Assembly: GCA_020746875.1 (NCBI GenBank)
Contig: JAGTJL010000017.1
Coordinates: forward strand, 1,240,001-1,304,000
Direction of reading: 5' to 3'
From: Rhexocercosporidium sp. MPI-PUGE-AT-0058
Taxonomy: Eukaryota > Ascomycota > Leotiomycetes > Helotiales
DNA length: 64,000 nt
Both the position numbers and the translations under genes were made by a program. The notes beneath the pieces were generated by a model. It saw only the letters and a program-made list of their open reading frames with translations, made no database searches and was not told where the DNA came from. Below are positions 44,858 to 55,922 of the stretch, piece after piece; positions within the stretch are counted from its first letter, which is position 1; every line of letters starts with the position of its first letter.

Positions 44858-46167
44858 CTAGTCGAGGTATGGAGATGTGGCGTACTCCCAGGCACCATCA
44901 CCAGCATCTACTCTCTTTTGCTTCATCCCGTAGAAGTACTTCTCGACAGCTTCCTTACTCATATAGGCTTTGATGAACGACTCCTTAGCTTTGCGGATGT
45001 CTTGCATGCTCTTTGGTTCGCCTTCTGCGTTGTAGAAACCCTCCCCCAGTTCTCCCATCAACTCGCAAAGCTCCAGCTTGCAGTAGGTCGCAATTGATTC
45101 GACATGCGGGGCAGTGAGTGCATTCTTATCTTGTCTGACCACCAAAACCGTACCAATAGTCTTGTTCCATTCTATGAAGTCTGCGTAGCCCCATTTTTCT
45201 CCGCTAAGGCTGGCCTCCATATTCAAGTACAACGCAGTACGATTCTGGAATGCATTGATGCCTAGCTGGTTACCGTTGCCCAAATCCTCGCGGCGGAAGC
45301 CTCCGATCTTCTTGACCAGTAGTGGAATTTCCATGTGTCTCGAAATTTCGGTCGATTTTGAAGCAAAGATTTCATGACCCAAGGGAACTTGAACTTCAGT
45401 GAACTTCATTCGTCCATGTAGCACAACATCGTCCCTGCTGGCTATTTGAACACCTTGATTAAAATTTAAAAGCTGTGCTTGAGCTTGATGCTGTATAGCA
45501 GGTGGGCCAATTGTAATAGTCGCTCCGGAACTGTTAAGTCCAGATCCATAATTCTTGAAAAAGTCTGCAACCACCCGAAGACTCGTAGTTGTGGCATCTT
45601 TGAAGACAGGGGGGTCAACCTTGGTTCTAGGCTGGCTGAGAATGACCATAGGGCGTTTCAGTCATGTCGTTGTTTTCCCTCAATGCTTTGAACAACGCTT
45701 CGGTTTGTTGCCGATCCGTCCACACCTCCTGCTTCCCGAATGAAGATGGCAGTTGTGTCGGCCATGTTGTACCGCTGCAGACCGGGCTTACTCTTGGCCA
45801 AATAAGCACTGGCAACAACAGGCTCAGCCATATGGTCATCAATGCCAAGGTATTGTCTAATCTCAGGCGACTCATAATTGGCAAAGACATCACGTTTCTC
45901 AGCTTTGAGCCAAAAGAGCTTCAGCATATCCTCATCGACTGGGAGAAATATTGCAAGCTTGTGGGCGGCAGATGGTCGGGGACTATTGGCCTCGAAAGAC
46001 TTGAACTGATCGCAGACAAGCTTGTGCGTTGACCAGTCTTTCTTCTGACCGTCGGTTGAGCAGCAGTATGATGATTTGCAACCTTTACATGCATAGTGAC
46101 CGGTGCGGCCAGCGGGTGCTTTGTTGCACAGAGTGCACTTGAGAGAAGTCATCGCGGGGGATTGCAT
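44858..46167 (-). pseudogene. MYND-type zinc-finger protein D, one frameshift
   Basis: N-terminal finger CTLCNKAPAGRTGHYACKGC, then SYCCSTDGQKKDWSTHKLVC. The position expected to be the Cys of the CxxxCQ pair reads Gly (STDGQ), so one zinc ligand looks lost. The body is closest to paralogue A (AHKLAIFLPVDEDMLKLFWL; GHEIFASKS; MEIPLLVKKIGG; GTVLVVRQDKNAL). The frame breaks near 45658-45672: after IEGKQRHD the first frame meets TGA, while KRPMVILSQPRTKVD continues one base out and stays open to 44858. One missing base explains it, and no GT...AG intron fits. ATG 46167 was chosen; ATG 46152 is an alternative. The unbroken protein would be about 436 residues. Confidence 0.72.
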
Positions 46168-47072
46168 TTGAAGTTGTCTTGGGGAAGAAGACAATTGATC
46201 GATATCTAAATCTACGACAAGATTTTGTTAGATGGTTCGAAGGTGAGAATGCGGAAATATGATTGGAATGGAAGTTGAAGGCGAGTACATGTGGGAGATT
46301 GGGACTTTACCTGCGAAACGCTTCTGCGATGTCAAATCGGAGGTGGAGCTGGAGAATTGTTCGTCGTAAGACCACTCGGATGCAGGTCTCAGAAAGATAT
46401 TAAACGGCAACTGGTGTTGTCCCTGGAAGCTTACATTCATGTCTCTGTGAAGAAGTGGAATTGAACGAAGTTGTGCTAAATCTGCTGACGTGTGTAAGCG
46501 GCATCAACCTAAAACAACAACGGAGCGGGCCACGCCTTCCCCTCTACCTATACTTCCACCATCAAGTCGACGTCATGTACTTACCAGATACAGCTCAAAC
46601 GACGTGATCATAAACTTCTTTTGATATCTACCTTATTCTTGGTACCAGAGATCACAGACCTACCGGAACTTCCTCCAGCCCAACGTGTTGAGCATCAAGA
46701 GACAGATTGTGAAGGCTTTCTATGGTCTCTCGTTTCCCTTTAACGTAGACACGATGAAAAGCAATCCTTAAGTTGCTCGGAGCTAGAGGAAACCTACTAG
46801 GTTGTGGAACCAGGAAGTCTCTAACCGTAATTGCTTGCTATGGACCGATAAGTTGCCATTGGGTAAAAGAAGCATCGGCCAGCAGTATCTGCAACTGCAA
46901 TTCTCAACAGAACTATACTTGATGAGCTTGCGGAACGGATACCAAAGAGCCAAGGTATGCACATTGAATTGAGTGAATGAATAAATCAGGAGAAAAGCTT
47001 CCATAGATTTATATTCTTGTGTTTAACATTAAACTAAACGTGATGAAGTTACTATATCTCCCCAATCTTGCA
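46168..47072. other. Spacer upstream of MYND D
   Basis: No gene seen. It holds the promoter of paralogue D and the 3' flank of the peptidase gene. Confidence 0.5.
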
Positions 47073-48983
47073 CTATTTCTTATAATATTCGGCAACCCAC
47101 TTCACAATTTGAGCGACCTCGTTATCGACGACATTCTGTACACCGGCATTAGCTTTAGCTTCCCAGAGGCCAAAGTCGGAGCCATGGAAGCCTCCAGGGA
47201 TGATCTGTAGTGGCGCGGTGGCGCTTCCAGGAAATGGACCCCCTTCTCTATATTCGCTACTCATGCTTGCAGCCTTCCACGGGTCAAATTGTCCATTCGT
47301 CCAGATGAGACGGGTGGTGTCTTCTAATCTCCATCCCTTCGTATACTTGTTAACTTGATGAACGTTGTTATCGGGAGAGGCGTTAGATCTATAGGTGAAG
47401 CCATTTACGGTAGGAAAGAAGAGGCTGCATTGTTTTTGCCAATAGTCACCAGTGATCAAGCGAGATATAATGGTAGTTTCATGAAGGGGAGCGCCGCTTT
47501 GCCAGTAGCCGAATGGCTCGTTGCACAACATCCAAATCCACTGTAGATTGACAACGTTGTCGACAGTATGGTTGGTGTACACAGGATTTGTTGGGTCGTA
47601 GCTATCCATACATTTTGTCTCGCGCTCATCGGTGTAGCCCAAGTCTGAGCAGTCTAGGAGGGCATATTAGCTTTTTCTTCATGATGGAGGGAACAATTTA
47701 CAATACTCACAGCCTGGGATAATGGTTTCGTTGACAAATTTGGCATAACCGGCAAGGGCCTTGGTGAGACCAATACCGTTTACATCGGGCGTGACGGCAG
47801 CTCCTGCTTCAACGTTCTAGGAAAATTTAGTACAACCCAAGCCAGGACACCATACATCACTGACCTCGATAGAATCACAGAATTGGTAGAATACAGAGTA
47901 GCCGCTGGTGAAGGAATTGTCTTGCCACGAAAATACTCCGGACCTGAGAACCCTAAATGATGTGTTAGCTTTCGGTGATAGTGGTTGTAAATATTCGATC
48001 TTACCTCATAACATCATCGTTGTGCTCCACAGATTCTAGCCCGAACATCGTCTTCAGAGCGAGTTGCTCTGCTGCCGTTCCCTTCTGGAAGACCCCATCC
48101 ATGTATTCGATTACTTTACTAATATCTGAACTACAATTCTTGGGCATTCCCTCAAGGATTGGAGACGAATATTGCCACTATAAAAGTCAGCAAAGCTAAG
48201 CATACCACAGACAAAAAACTTACATAGTCGTAGATCGCCTCGACTGGAGCACTTGAGGCGTGGTAAGCCCAGAATGTACCTGGTGCTGTACTTTCGATCC
48301 ATGCTGCAAGTGCTCCAGAGTAACTGGCGCCCGACCATACCCAAGGAGCTTTATCAGCGTTAGAGCTGTGGGCAGTGTCAAATGGAAGAGCAACCGTCTT
48401 TGCAAAGTGAGTGAAGTCCCCGATAGCTTGCTCCAAGGTCAACAGTTGAAGAGTTTCGGCATCAAGATTCGTATATGGAGATGATTCACCCCAGTATCGG
48501 TCTATTTCTAGGTTAGTAAAGTATAAATAATGAAAGGTTTTCCTCGTACGCTCTATTAATATAATGGCACCCTTGATTTCTTGAGCGAAAATGCCAGGGA
48601 GGGTGATATTGGTTAGGAAGATACCATAGGGGCCAGCAGCAGTCTCTCCAGGTGTGAAGATGACGACCTATAAATCCTATTAGATCCCATTGCCCCGTCC
48701 AGCAGCATTACACACTTACAGGTGAACCTGGCCCCGCCCACCACTCCGAGTTCCACCAATACTTCTGCTGGAACGTCCCCTTGCTAGGATCGTTGTGATC
48801 AAGCAGTTGCGTGAAGAACGCCGAACCGGTAGTGTTCACAGCGGCAGCAGCGACCGAGTCGGCAGGCGTATCGCCCGCCTCAACTGGCAGAACTGGGTGA
48901 CCCATCTGCCTGAAGTTAATGCCCTTACCCGACACGAGCATGGTCAGACAGGCCAGAGCCGAAATCAGAAGAGATGTCTTCAT
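47073..48983 (-). CDS. Secreted serine peptidase, family S28 (prolyl carboxypeptidase-like)
   Basis: Seven exons with phases that agree throughout: 48983-48720, 48667-48550, 48501-48224, 48177-48005, 47952-47865, 47816-47711 and 47653-47073. Introns are 46-58 bp. The product is 535 residues with signal peptide MKTSLLISALACLTMLVSG. Family blocks include TQLLDHNDPSKGTFQQKYW, IEHRYWGESSPY and SGASYSGALAAW, holding the catalytic Ser near 187. The Asp is in TNGQFDPWKAAS (about 466) and the His in PGGFHGSDF (about 499). S28 enzymes cleave after proline, often at acidic pH, outside the cell or in vacuoles. Several N-x-S/T sites support secretion. Here GASYSG replaces the more usual GGSYGG. No lesions were seen. 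Confidence 0.92.
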
Positions 48984-50992
48984 GGTGAAAGATGTTGGTT
49001 GCAAATAGATACCAGAAACCCTTGATCTCCTCCCAATCGAATGAATGGAGACAGGAATGAGGAAGAGAGACTGGAGTGGGATGGGTACGATCAGCTCTTA
49101 TGAACTCATACCTACTTACTCTCTTTCGAACGGTCCGTTGGGGATTGATTTGAAGAGTGGAATTAGGGTTTACGTTCAGTAGCACCTAATTACCATAAGA
49201 GGGACAGCTCCTACAGGGCTCGTCATGTAGATCCACCGCAAGAAGACAAGCAGATGAGTTCTCTTATGAAAGAAAGTTAATCATGACGCTTCTTCGTATC
49301 GGCTTTTCTGGCTTTTCAACACCGAGGAGCAAGTGCACGAAGGCTTCAACAGGTGGAAAGCCATGCCATGTGATTGAAGCGCCCCCAGATCATGAGATGG
49401 TACCACGTGGGCGATAGAGTGGTTTTGCAACACATAACACTTCTGAAGGAATAGTTTCTTTACTCGTGCACGTTTTCCTAAATACTGCCTAGAGGTAGCT
49501 TTATTTGATAGGTATTATGTATGGGTCGAGAGTGGAATTCTAGTGTGAATCTAAGCCCACTTGAGTTTACAAGGATTAGACACTGTTTCGCTGGAACAGT
49601 TTTCCGCTGGAGCGTTACAGTTTTTTTTAAAACTTTGTTCGCCGAATATCGAAATGTGGATGAGACATTAGAAGTTTAATTACGTCTTCACGACCTTTCC
49701 ACGTTACATTATTTACCCATGGTACGAAGTACTAGGGAAAACCGGTCACTTTGGTCAAGGGGTAATTTTCTCACAATCGTCCTGATTCTCTCAAAATATG
49801 CGTCTTCCGTTGAGATTAGTCTTCCGGACCGGACGTTAGGATACTAAGCGCGCTCTCCCTCGGAGTCTCGCTTTCCGTGTTTGTAGCTTGATTCCACTGT
49901 GCGGAGTGTCTTAAGTCGATACGTCGTATGACTCCTCTGCGAATATCTCTCCCGAACTCAAGTTCATGACAATTCGGCATATCGACGACGCTGTGCTTTG
50001 TTGTAGCACTTGCATAATGGCCTTCGGTATCGCCTGCAGCCTGTTTTGATTCCCGAAACTCCGCTCGCTTATATTGGTAAGGCTTGCTATAGCTGGACGT
50101 ATCTCGCTGATCGAATAATCCATAATTCCTTGGACGAAAAATGAGCAGAATCGTGCTCACCAGGCAGGCTAGGCAGGCTAGGCAGGGACTTAACTCTGGA
50201 TGCTGGCATAGTATGGGTGAGCTTACCGTCCCCCTTGTCCCAACGTTATATGGTGGAGAACTTTTGCTTATCACTTAAACGCAAAAGGGGCAGATTTCAA
50301 GCTGCCTTATAATCAGATAGGGAATATGCAGAAATCAATTTAGTATGTTGACAGAGCAACCGTGAGGGGAAGTAACTTTGCCGCCGCAAAAGCTGCTGAG
50401 AAAAAAGACTCCATCATAGGGGAGCTCTAAGGTGCTATCCCCCTTTGTACCTCACTTCAGGTTGAGTAAACTATATCTATATTGCTCCCTTTTCTCTTTA
50501 GCCTTTCCACCAGATCATTTCCTCCCAAGCAACATATGCAACCCTGGCACTTCACGGTGTCAACATTCACACTGGTTGTAGAAATGACTTCTCAATATGG
50601 TTTTGGCAAACCTAGGTTGCTCAGCTGGGTGTTCTACACAACCCTACAACAGCATATCGGTCCCTATTTAGAGCTGGAAAGCAAGTCTATCTACGTTAAT
50701 TACTGCGCACTTTCGGCGGCCTGTCCACCGCCACCCCTGAAGCAACTACCGCGCACCCCAGAGCTACAGGCTTCGCACATGCCCATAACTAACCCCTCTC
50801 GCCCCTCTCCTCGCTGAAAGTCGCCTGAAGCTTGCTATGCTGTGCTCTCCAATCATCAATACAAGCTCGACCCCTCCTCCCTCCCTCTATAAGATAATCA
50901 GATCCGATCCGATCCGCACGTCATCTCTCCCAAGACCTTCACTTGACTTCCCTTGACCACCAACAAACATATATCCAACGACCACCACCGAA
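48984..50992. other. Divergent spacer peptidase / SDR
   Basis: No supported gene in 2 kb. It contains a short CTAGGCAGG tandem repeat (50161-50188) and a T9 run at 49621-49629. A 152-codon minus frame (50274-49816) has no domain. Confidence 0.5.
50161..50188. repeat. Short CTAGGCAGG minisatellite
   Basis: About three tandem copies of the nonamer GGCAGGCTA. Confidence 0.8.
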
Positions 50993-52096
50993 ATGCCCAA
51001 CAACATCCTCATAATCGGCGCAACGCGCGGTCTTGGTCGCAGTCTCGCAAATGCCTACGCCTCGCAACCCTCCACAACCGTCTTCGGCACGACACGACAG
51101 GACGTCGCTCCCTCTGGGAAAGGGCATGATGAGAAGATAGTGTGGGTTAAGAATATAGATGTGGCGGACAGTGGGGTCGGTGCGAGGCTTGTGAATCAGT
51201 TGGGTACCATTGGAGGGGTGGGGGGATGGTTGAGGGGCAGGGAGGGGTTAGGGCGTTTGATGTGGTTGTGAGTTTGTTTATTTGGTGATAGATGGGACGG
51301 ACGGGAAGGGGAGAGAAGATATCTAGATGGAAGAAGTAGCAGAGAGGCAATTGGGATATATGCTAACACCAATCCAGATCATAACAGCAGGATATTTCGC
51401 AACGGAAGATTTCACCAATGGTCCAGACTGGGAAGTTGAAGTGAAAACATATAGTTCGTCCTTCCGCCTCCTCTCCCTTCTCTCCCTAACTCAATCCCCA
51501 ATATCAAATAGCTAACACCCCATCTCCCTCTAGCAACATCCTCCATCTCGCCCCCGTTCATAGTCCACGCCCTCCACCGCGCCTCCTACCTCCTCCACGG
51601 CTCAAAAATCCTCCTCGTCTCCTCCGAATCCGGCTCCATCACTCTCCGTCACCCAAAAGAAGGCGGTGGGAACTACGCCCACCACGCCTCCAAAGCAGCC
51701 CTTAACATGGTAGGTAAACTGCTCAGTCTGGATCTGAAGGAGCATGGTGTCGTGGTGGGGATTGTACATCCGGGGTTTATGAGGACGGAGATGACTGCTG
51801 GAGTGGGCTTTGATAAGTATTGGGATGAGGGGGGTGCTGTGACGCCTGATGAGGCGGCGGGGACGTTGGTGCAGTGGGTGGAGGGACTAAATATGGAGAG
51901 GAGTGGGGAGTATTGGGCGCCGAGGGGTCCTAGTAAGTTTCTTCTTTTCTTTTCTTTGGCGTGGTTTGGTTTAGATTAGGGGTGGTTGAGGATTGCTATG
52001 AAAGGGAAGTGCTAATGATGTGCTGTAGGAGATATTGGAACGGCTGAAGAGACCATGGGGAAGAATCTTCCTACGCCTTTGCAACTACCATGGTGA
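50993..52096 (+). CDS. Short-chain dehydrogenase/reductase with a one-base frameshift in exon 1
   Basis: NAD(P)-dependent SDR. Exons are 50993-51267, 51378-51453, 51534-51932 and 52029-52096 (branch sites GCTAACACC; acceptors CCAG, CTAG, GTAG). The Rossmann motif is at residues 6-15 (LIIGATRGLG). The catalytic Ser is in LLVSSESGS and Tyr-Lys in NYAHHASKAA. The tail VHPGFMRTEMTAG is typical of SDRs. Exon 1 loses frame at a run of six G (51220-51225): upstream NQLGTIGGV, downstream VEGQGGVRAFDVV in another frame. Exon 1 is 275 nt, one short of a whole number of codons; all other phases agree. The gene is either a recent null allele or has a homopolymer sequencing error. Substrate cannot be told. 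Confidence 0.75.
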
Positions 52097-52313
52097 TTGG
52101 AATCCAGTGCTAAGACGGATTATAAGAAGAATTATACATAATGAAGAACATTCAATAAACTGGTAACCATCCAGCAGAATTTCAAATTTCCTCCCCTCCT
52201 TTCTTTACATAAACAAACATTACCCCTCCCCTCCTTTTCTCCATCCACCCCGTCCATTCCATCCAGCCCTCCCCTCACCAAACCACCGTCCAAATGTAGG
52301 TATGTCTATCTCC

Positions 52314-53056
52314 TTACAAAGCAGCCACCAATCCCAAAACCAATCCCAGAACACCACCAACACCCGCACTCTTAACACCCATCGCAGCTCCACCAGTCGC
52401 AGTAGTAGTCGCCGGAGCAACCGCGCTGCTAGATCTCGAAACGGTCGACGACGAAGGAGGACTCGTAGTCGCCGGGCTCGTCGTCGCACTGCTTCCCGAC
52501 GTGGTACTTCCGCTCGCGCTCGCACTTCCACTACCAGATGTGGACGTCCCCGTCGTCACAGCCAAGCTCGTCGTCGCCGTCGTAGTCGTACCCAATCCAC
52601 TGCCCGTCGTCGTCAATGGTCCGGTAGATGTCTGGATCGTCAAGCCCGCCGCGGTGGATGAGTATGCGAGACACAGCTGGTTGCCGACTTGTTGTGCTAG
52701 TGCGAGGTCGCTTGGGCTGCAACCGGCGATGAGGCAGGTCGCGACGGCGATCTGGAGGGAGGCTTTGCCGGTTCCGCATTGGCAGCCTTGGTCGTTGAGG
52801 GCGCAGCCTACGGCTGTTATGGCGGAGGAGAGGCAGGGTGACTGTGAGGGGATGGGGGGTTAGATGTTTGGTTTTGGTTTGGTTTGGATGGGAGGGGGAG
52901 ATGGGGTTTGGAGGGATATATTTGGGCAGTGGGGGAATGGGGTGATGGGGATATGGGGAGGGAGAGGTAGCTTCGTACTGCGCATGCTGGTTGACCGGAG
53001 AGGTTCTGAGCTGTTGCTAGTCCGAGGACAGCGGAGAGGAGGATCGTGGTCTTCAT
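52314..53056 (-). CDS. CFEM-domain GPI-anchored cell-surface protein
   Basis: Exons are 53056-52979 and 52841-52314, separated by a 137-bp intron (GTACGA...CTCACAG); product 201 residues. Signal peptide MKTTILLSAVLGLATA. The CFEM domain covers about residues 20-85 with all eight cysteines in order: PACASPCLSS, GCALNDQGCQCG, ATCLIAGC and QLC. The Asp before Cys4 (LND), which contributes to haem or iron binding in studied CFEM proteins, is present. A Ser/Thr-rich linker of about 85 residues follows. The C-terminal hydrophobic tail GVGGVLGLVLGLVAAL is a GPI-attachment signal preceded by small residues. Such proteins act in haem uptake, wall structure or host contact. It converges with the SDR gene 217 bp away. 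Confidence 0.9.
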
Positions 53057-54545
53057 CTTGGGATTGTTTGTTTGTTTGTTTGTTGTTAGGTCGTGATGTT
53101 GTGATGGTCAAGTGAGTTGATTTCTTGAGTTGACGTGACCTGCTGCGATTGCGATAGATTCAATTAATTTGAGTCTTCAATTGAGAAGGCGTGGTATTGA
53201 GAAGTGAGACGACGAGAAGAGAGGTTGAAGAAGTATCCAACTGTGTAATGTAAGGTAGCTTTCCTAGCGTCGCGTCCAGAGCTTTCCTTGCTGGGGTGCC
53301 ACCGGTTACCTTCCAGCTGCGCGCGGGGAAGCCTAAATCTTGAAATTGGATATCAGGGGCAATTGACGAGGTTTGTGATTGGGTGGCTGAATTATCTCCC
53401 CAAGAGAGTTGGCAGCTTGGGGACGACGTGGCGGAGGAGGGGGAAGCTAAGTGGTGGGTTGTGATTGGGGTTTGGGACTGAGTTTGTCTTTTGGGTTTGG
53501 TGGGAAATGAGATGAGAGATTTTTGTTTGTTACAGCCTGCGGGAACTCTTGGAGGAGCTCAAAGTGAGGATATACTCCCCTCTCCTCTTCTCTCCTACCG
53601 AAATATAAATGAAGAGATATCCCTTGGAGAAGATAGGTACGTAATTGACCCGGTATTCATAGAGTGGACTCGGTGGTGGAGCTTCCATTCCATTCAGTCC
53701 TGGAGAAGTGGGTCGAGACCACAAAAGGTCGGCCGGCCATTGGATCGGATCCAGTGCGGGGAGTTAGTTGCCTTACCTAGTCTTGGCGCTAGAACGACTA
53801 CATCTCATCTCGTTCCGCCTTCCAACTTCATCTCCAACGCCTCTCCCACACTATCTATCACATCTCTTCCAGACCTTGGGGATCTCCTCCTCTCAAACAT
53901 AGCCCTTCATATATGATCTTGAGCTTACCACCCCATTAACTCCATCTAGTCCCTTCAATGCGCGTCGATTGCTAAACAAGCGGTGAGTCAACAGCACGTC
54001 TATTTTCTCGCTCTTCTTCACCTGCTCGAAGATACACTCTTTCATGATGAGAAACCAAATCCATTTCAATTTATTTCGATGCTTTGCTGCGTGTGAGATT
54101 ATAACCATATCTCGTTAATCTGATACGAAAGACCTCGTTCCCTCACTGGATGATCTGGCTCACTCTTCGGACATACCAGTCGCTGACGATTTTGGACAGG
54201 AATTGCTGGAGGCCGGGAATGGGAGCGAGAGATCGATTAGAGTTGGAGGGGGACTTGGGAGGGCAAAGTGCACGGGAAGATATCACAGAAGAACCGCAGG
54301 TCACATGGAGACAACGAAATTGATTGTTCTCTCGACAAGTTCCCTGATAAGGGCGGCACGACGACTCTCAAGAGACATTCATCAAGAAGAAATAACAACC
54401 CATCCGTTTCCGTTCATCGCATTCTCTGAATCAGACCTACTCATTCCTCCGTGATTTCTCGGATCTTGTTCGTTGCAAGGGAGCTGATCAGCTTCGCACG
54501 ACAAACGTCAGCTCGAAGCTCGTAGGACAGCAGACAATCACCGAC
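53057..54545. other. Gene-poor spacer
   Basis: No supported gene. TTTG repeats (about 53066-53082) sit just upstream of the CFEM gene. Confidence 0.5.
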
Positions 54546-55922
54546 TCACAGCATCTCCGTGTGGATATTCTCATAGGAATCAACACGGGACTTGGACTCA
54601 AATCCAGTCGGCATCTCGCCATGGGCATCTACGTTCGAACGAACCGATGACTCGGATCCGAACCCAGTCGGCATGCCATCCATGAAGCTGACCTGTACGT
54701 TGACGTTTGACTCCTCTTCAACCTCTATGCAGCAACGCTTAGTCTGCATTTCGTCAGTCAGACTATCGAGCTCAGCTCAATCAGCATGAGCACGCGCGTC
54801 TACCTTCTCGTTGTAGTACTACAGGGATCGACGTCAATACTTGCTTCACACTAGTTTTTAACAAAGATAGACAGCGCTTACCCATCCAGAACCAAACACC
54901 CTTGCGCAATTAAAATGTAGCGGGTACCAGTTTAGATGGCAGACTTCCTGGCCTTCTGAGTTCTCATGAGCAGGGACATCCTCAGGCGAGTACAACGCGA
55001 TATTGTCTTCGTCAATCTTCTTGCAACAGGTATTATGCTAGCTTTCATCAGCGAGTGCTTTCATTTCTTCTCTCCTTATTTCCTTACATTGAAGTACTAC
55101 AGCATCAACCGGCATCAGCAGATTGTCCAACCAGCGAAGATAGGGAAAGCTCACCCATTCAGGACCAAATCGTCCCGCGCAGTCGGGACTCGGTTGGAAA
55201 AAATTAGGGAGGCACACTTCTCCGTTTTTGGAGGCTCCAGGAGCAGAGACAGAGACATCAATAATTGAGGACGACGAGTCCTTCTTGCCGCTAGACCTCT
55301 GGCAGCAGGCGTGTCCCTATCAGTGATCCGTCGGTCAATCCACTGCTTTGAACATTAGACACATCTACATACCTTGTAATACTACATCAATGATCACCAT
55401 CAGCATGACATCCCACGATGAAGAGACGCGAGACCCACCCATTTGGGACCATATCGAGCTGCGCAGTCAAACCCCTCGGGGAACCAGGCTCTAAGGCATG
55501 CGTCTCCGGTTGTTGAAACTTCAAAGGCCAAGTCAATGACAGCCGAGGAGTCCGCCTTGTCATCGGCAACTTTCTTGCAGCAGGTGTGAGCCTACATGTC
55601 GGTTGTTAGCCTTTTAAGTTGTTGCTACGAGGATGATCTCAGTCTCCTGGGACTCTCGCCTTCTCGTTGTAGTACTGCGATGTCCAATGGCAATTAGCGT
55701 CTTTTATCTTCGCCCGATACGTGACTGTGAGGGAGGACTCACCCAATCGGGACCAACGTTCTTGGAGCAGAACTCTCCTGGCGGAGCGAGGAGTCGAAGG
55801 CATATCTCCGCTCCAATCGAGGTGTCCGTGGCGATGGATATTTTGACATGCGGGTTGGTGGGGGCGCTGAAGCCTGGAGTCAGGAGACTCAGGGACACGA
55901 GGAGGAGAGGGTTGAGATGCAT
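54546..55922 (-). CDS. Secreted cysteine-rich tandem-repeat protein, unknown family
   Basis: Not recognised. Nine exons: 55922-55743, 55674-55660, 55591-55439, 55381-55373, 55316-55155, 55096-55088, 55037-54882, 54818-54804 and 54743-54546. Every intron is in phase 0; product 298 residues. Signal peptide MHLNPLLLVSLSLLTPGFSA. Exons alternate: a long exon ending GP-x-W (GPDW, GPKW, GPEW; GSGW in the fourth), then a micro-exon of 9 or 15 nt (YYNEK, YYK, YFN, YYNEK), then the next long exon starting with a CC motif (HTCCKK, HACCQR, NTCCKK, KRCCIE). This gives four repeat units, each with four Cys (CL, CA, CC), ending in a tail with two MPTGFxSxS copies. The second intron has a GC donor (AAG|GCGAGA). 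The design suggests exon-wise duplication. Effector-like by size and Cys content, but function is unknown. Confidence 0.75.

Noticed and set aside
49816..50274. 152-codon minus-strand frame
   Set aside because: Includes a minisatellite and has no conserved motif.
54966..55268. 100-codon plus-strand frame
   Set aside because: Antisense to the exons and introns of the secreted repeat gene.
54546..55922. A CRISPR-like or satellite array as explanation of the repeats
   Set aside because: The repeats are protein-level, diverged in DNA and separated by introns; they are exon duplications, not a DNA array.
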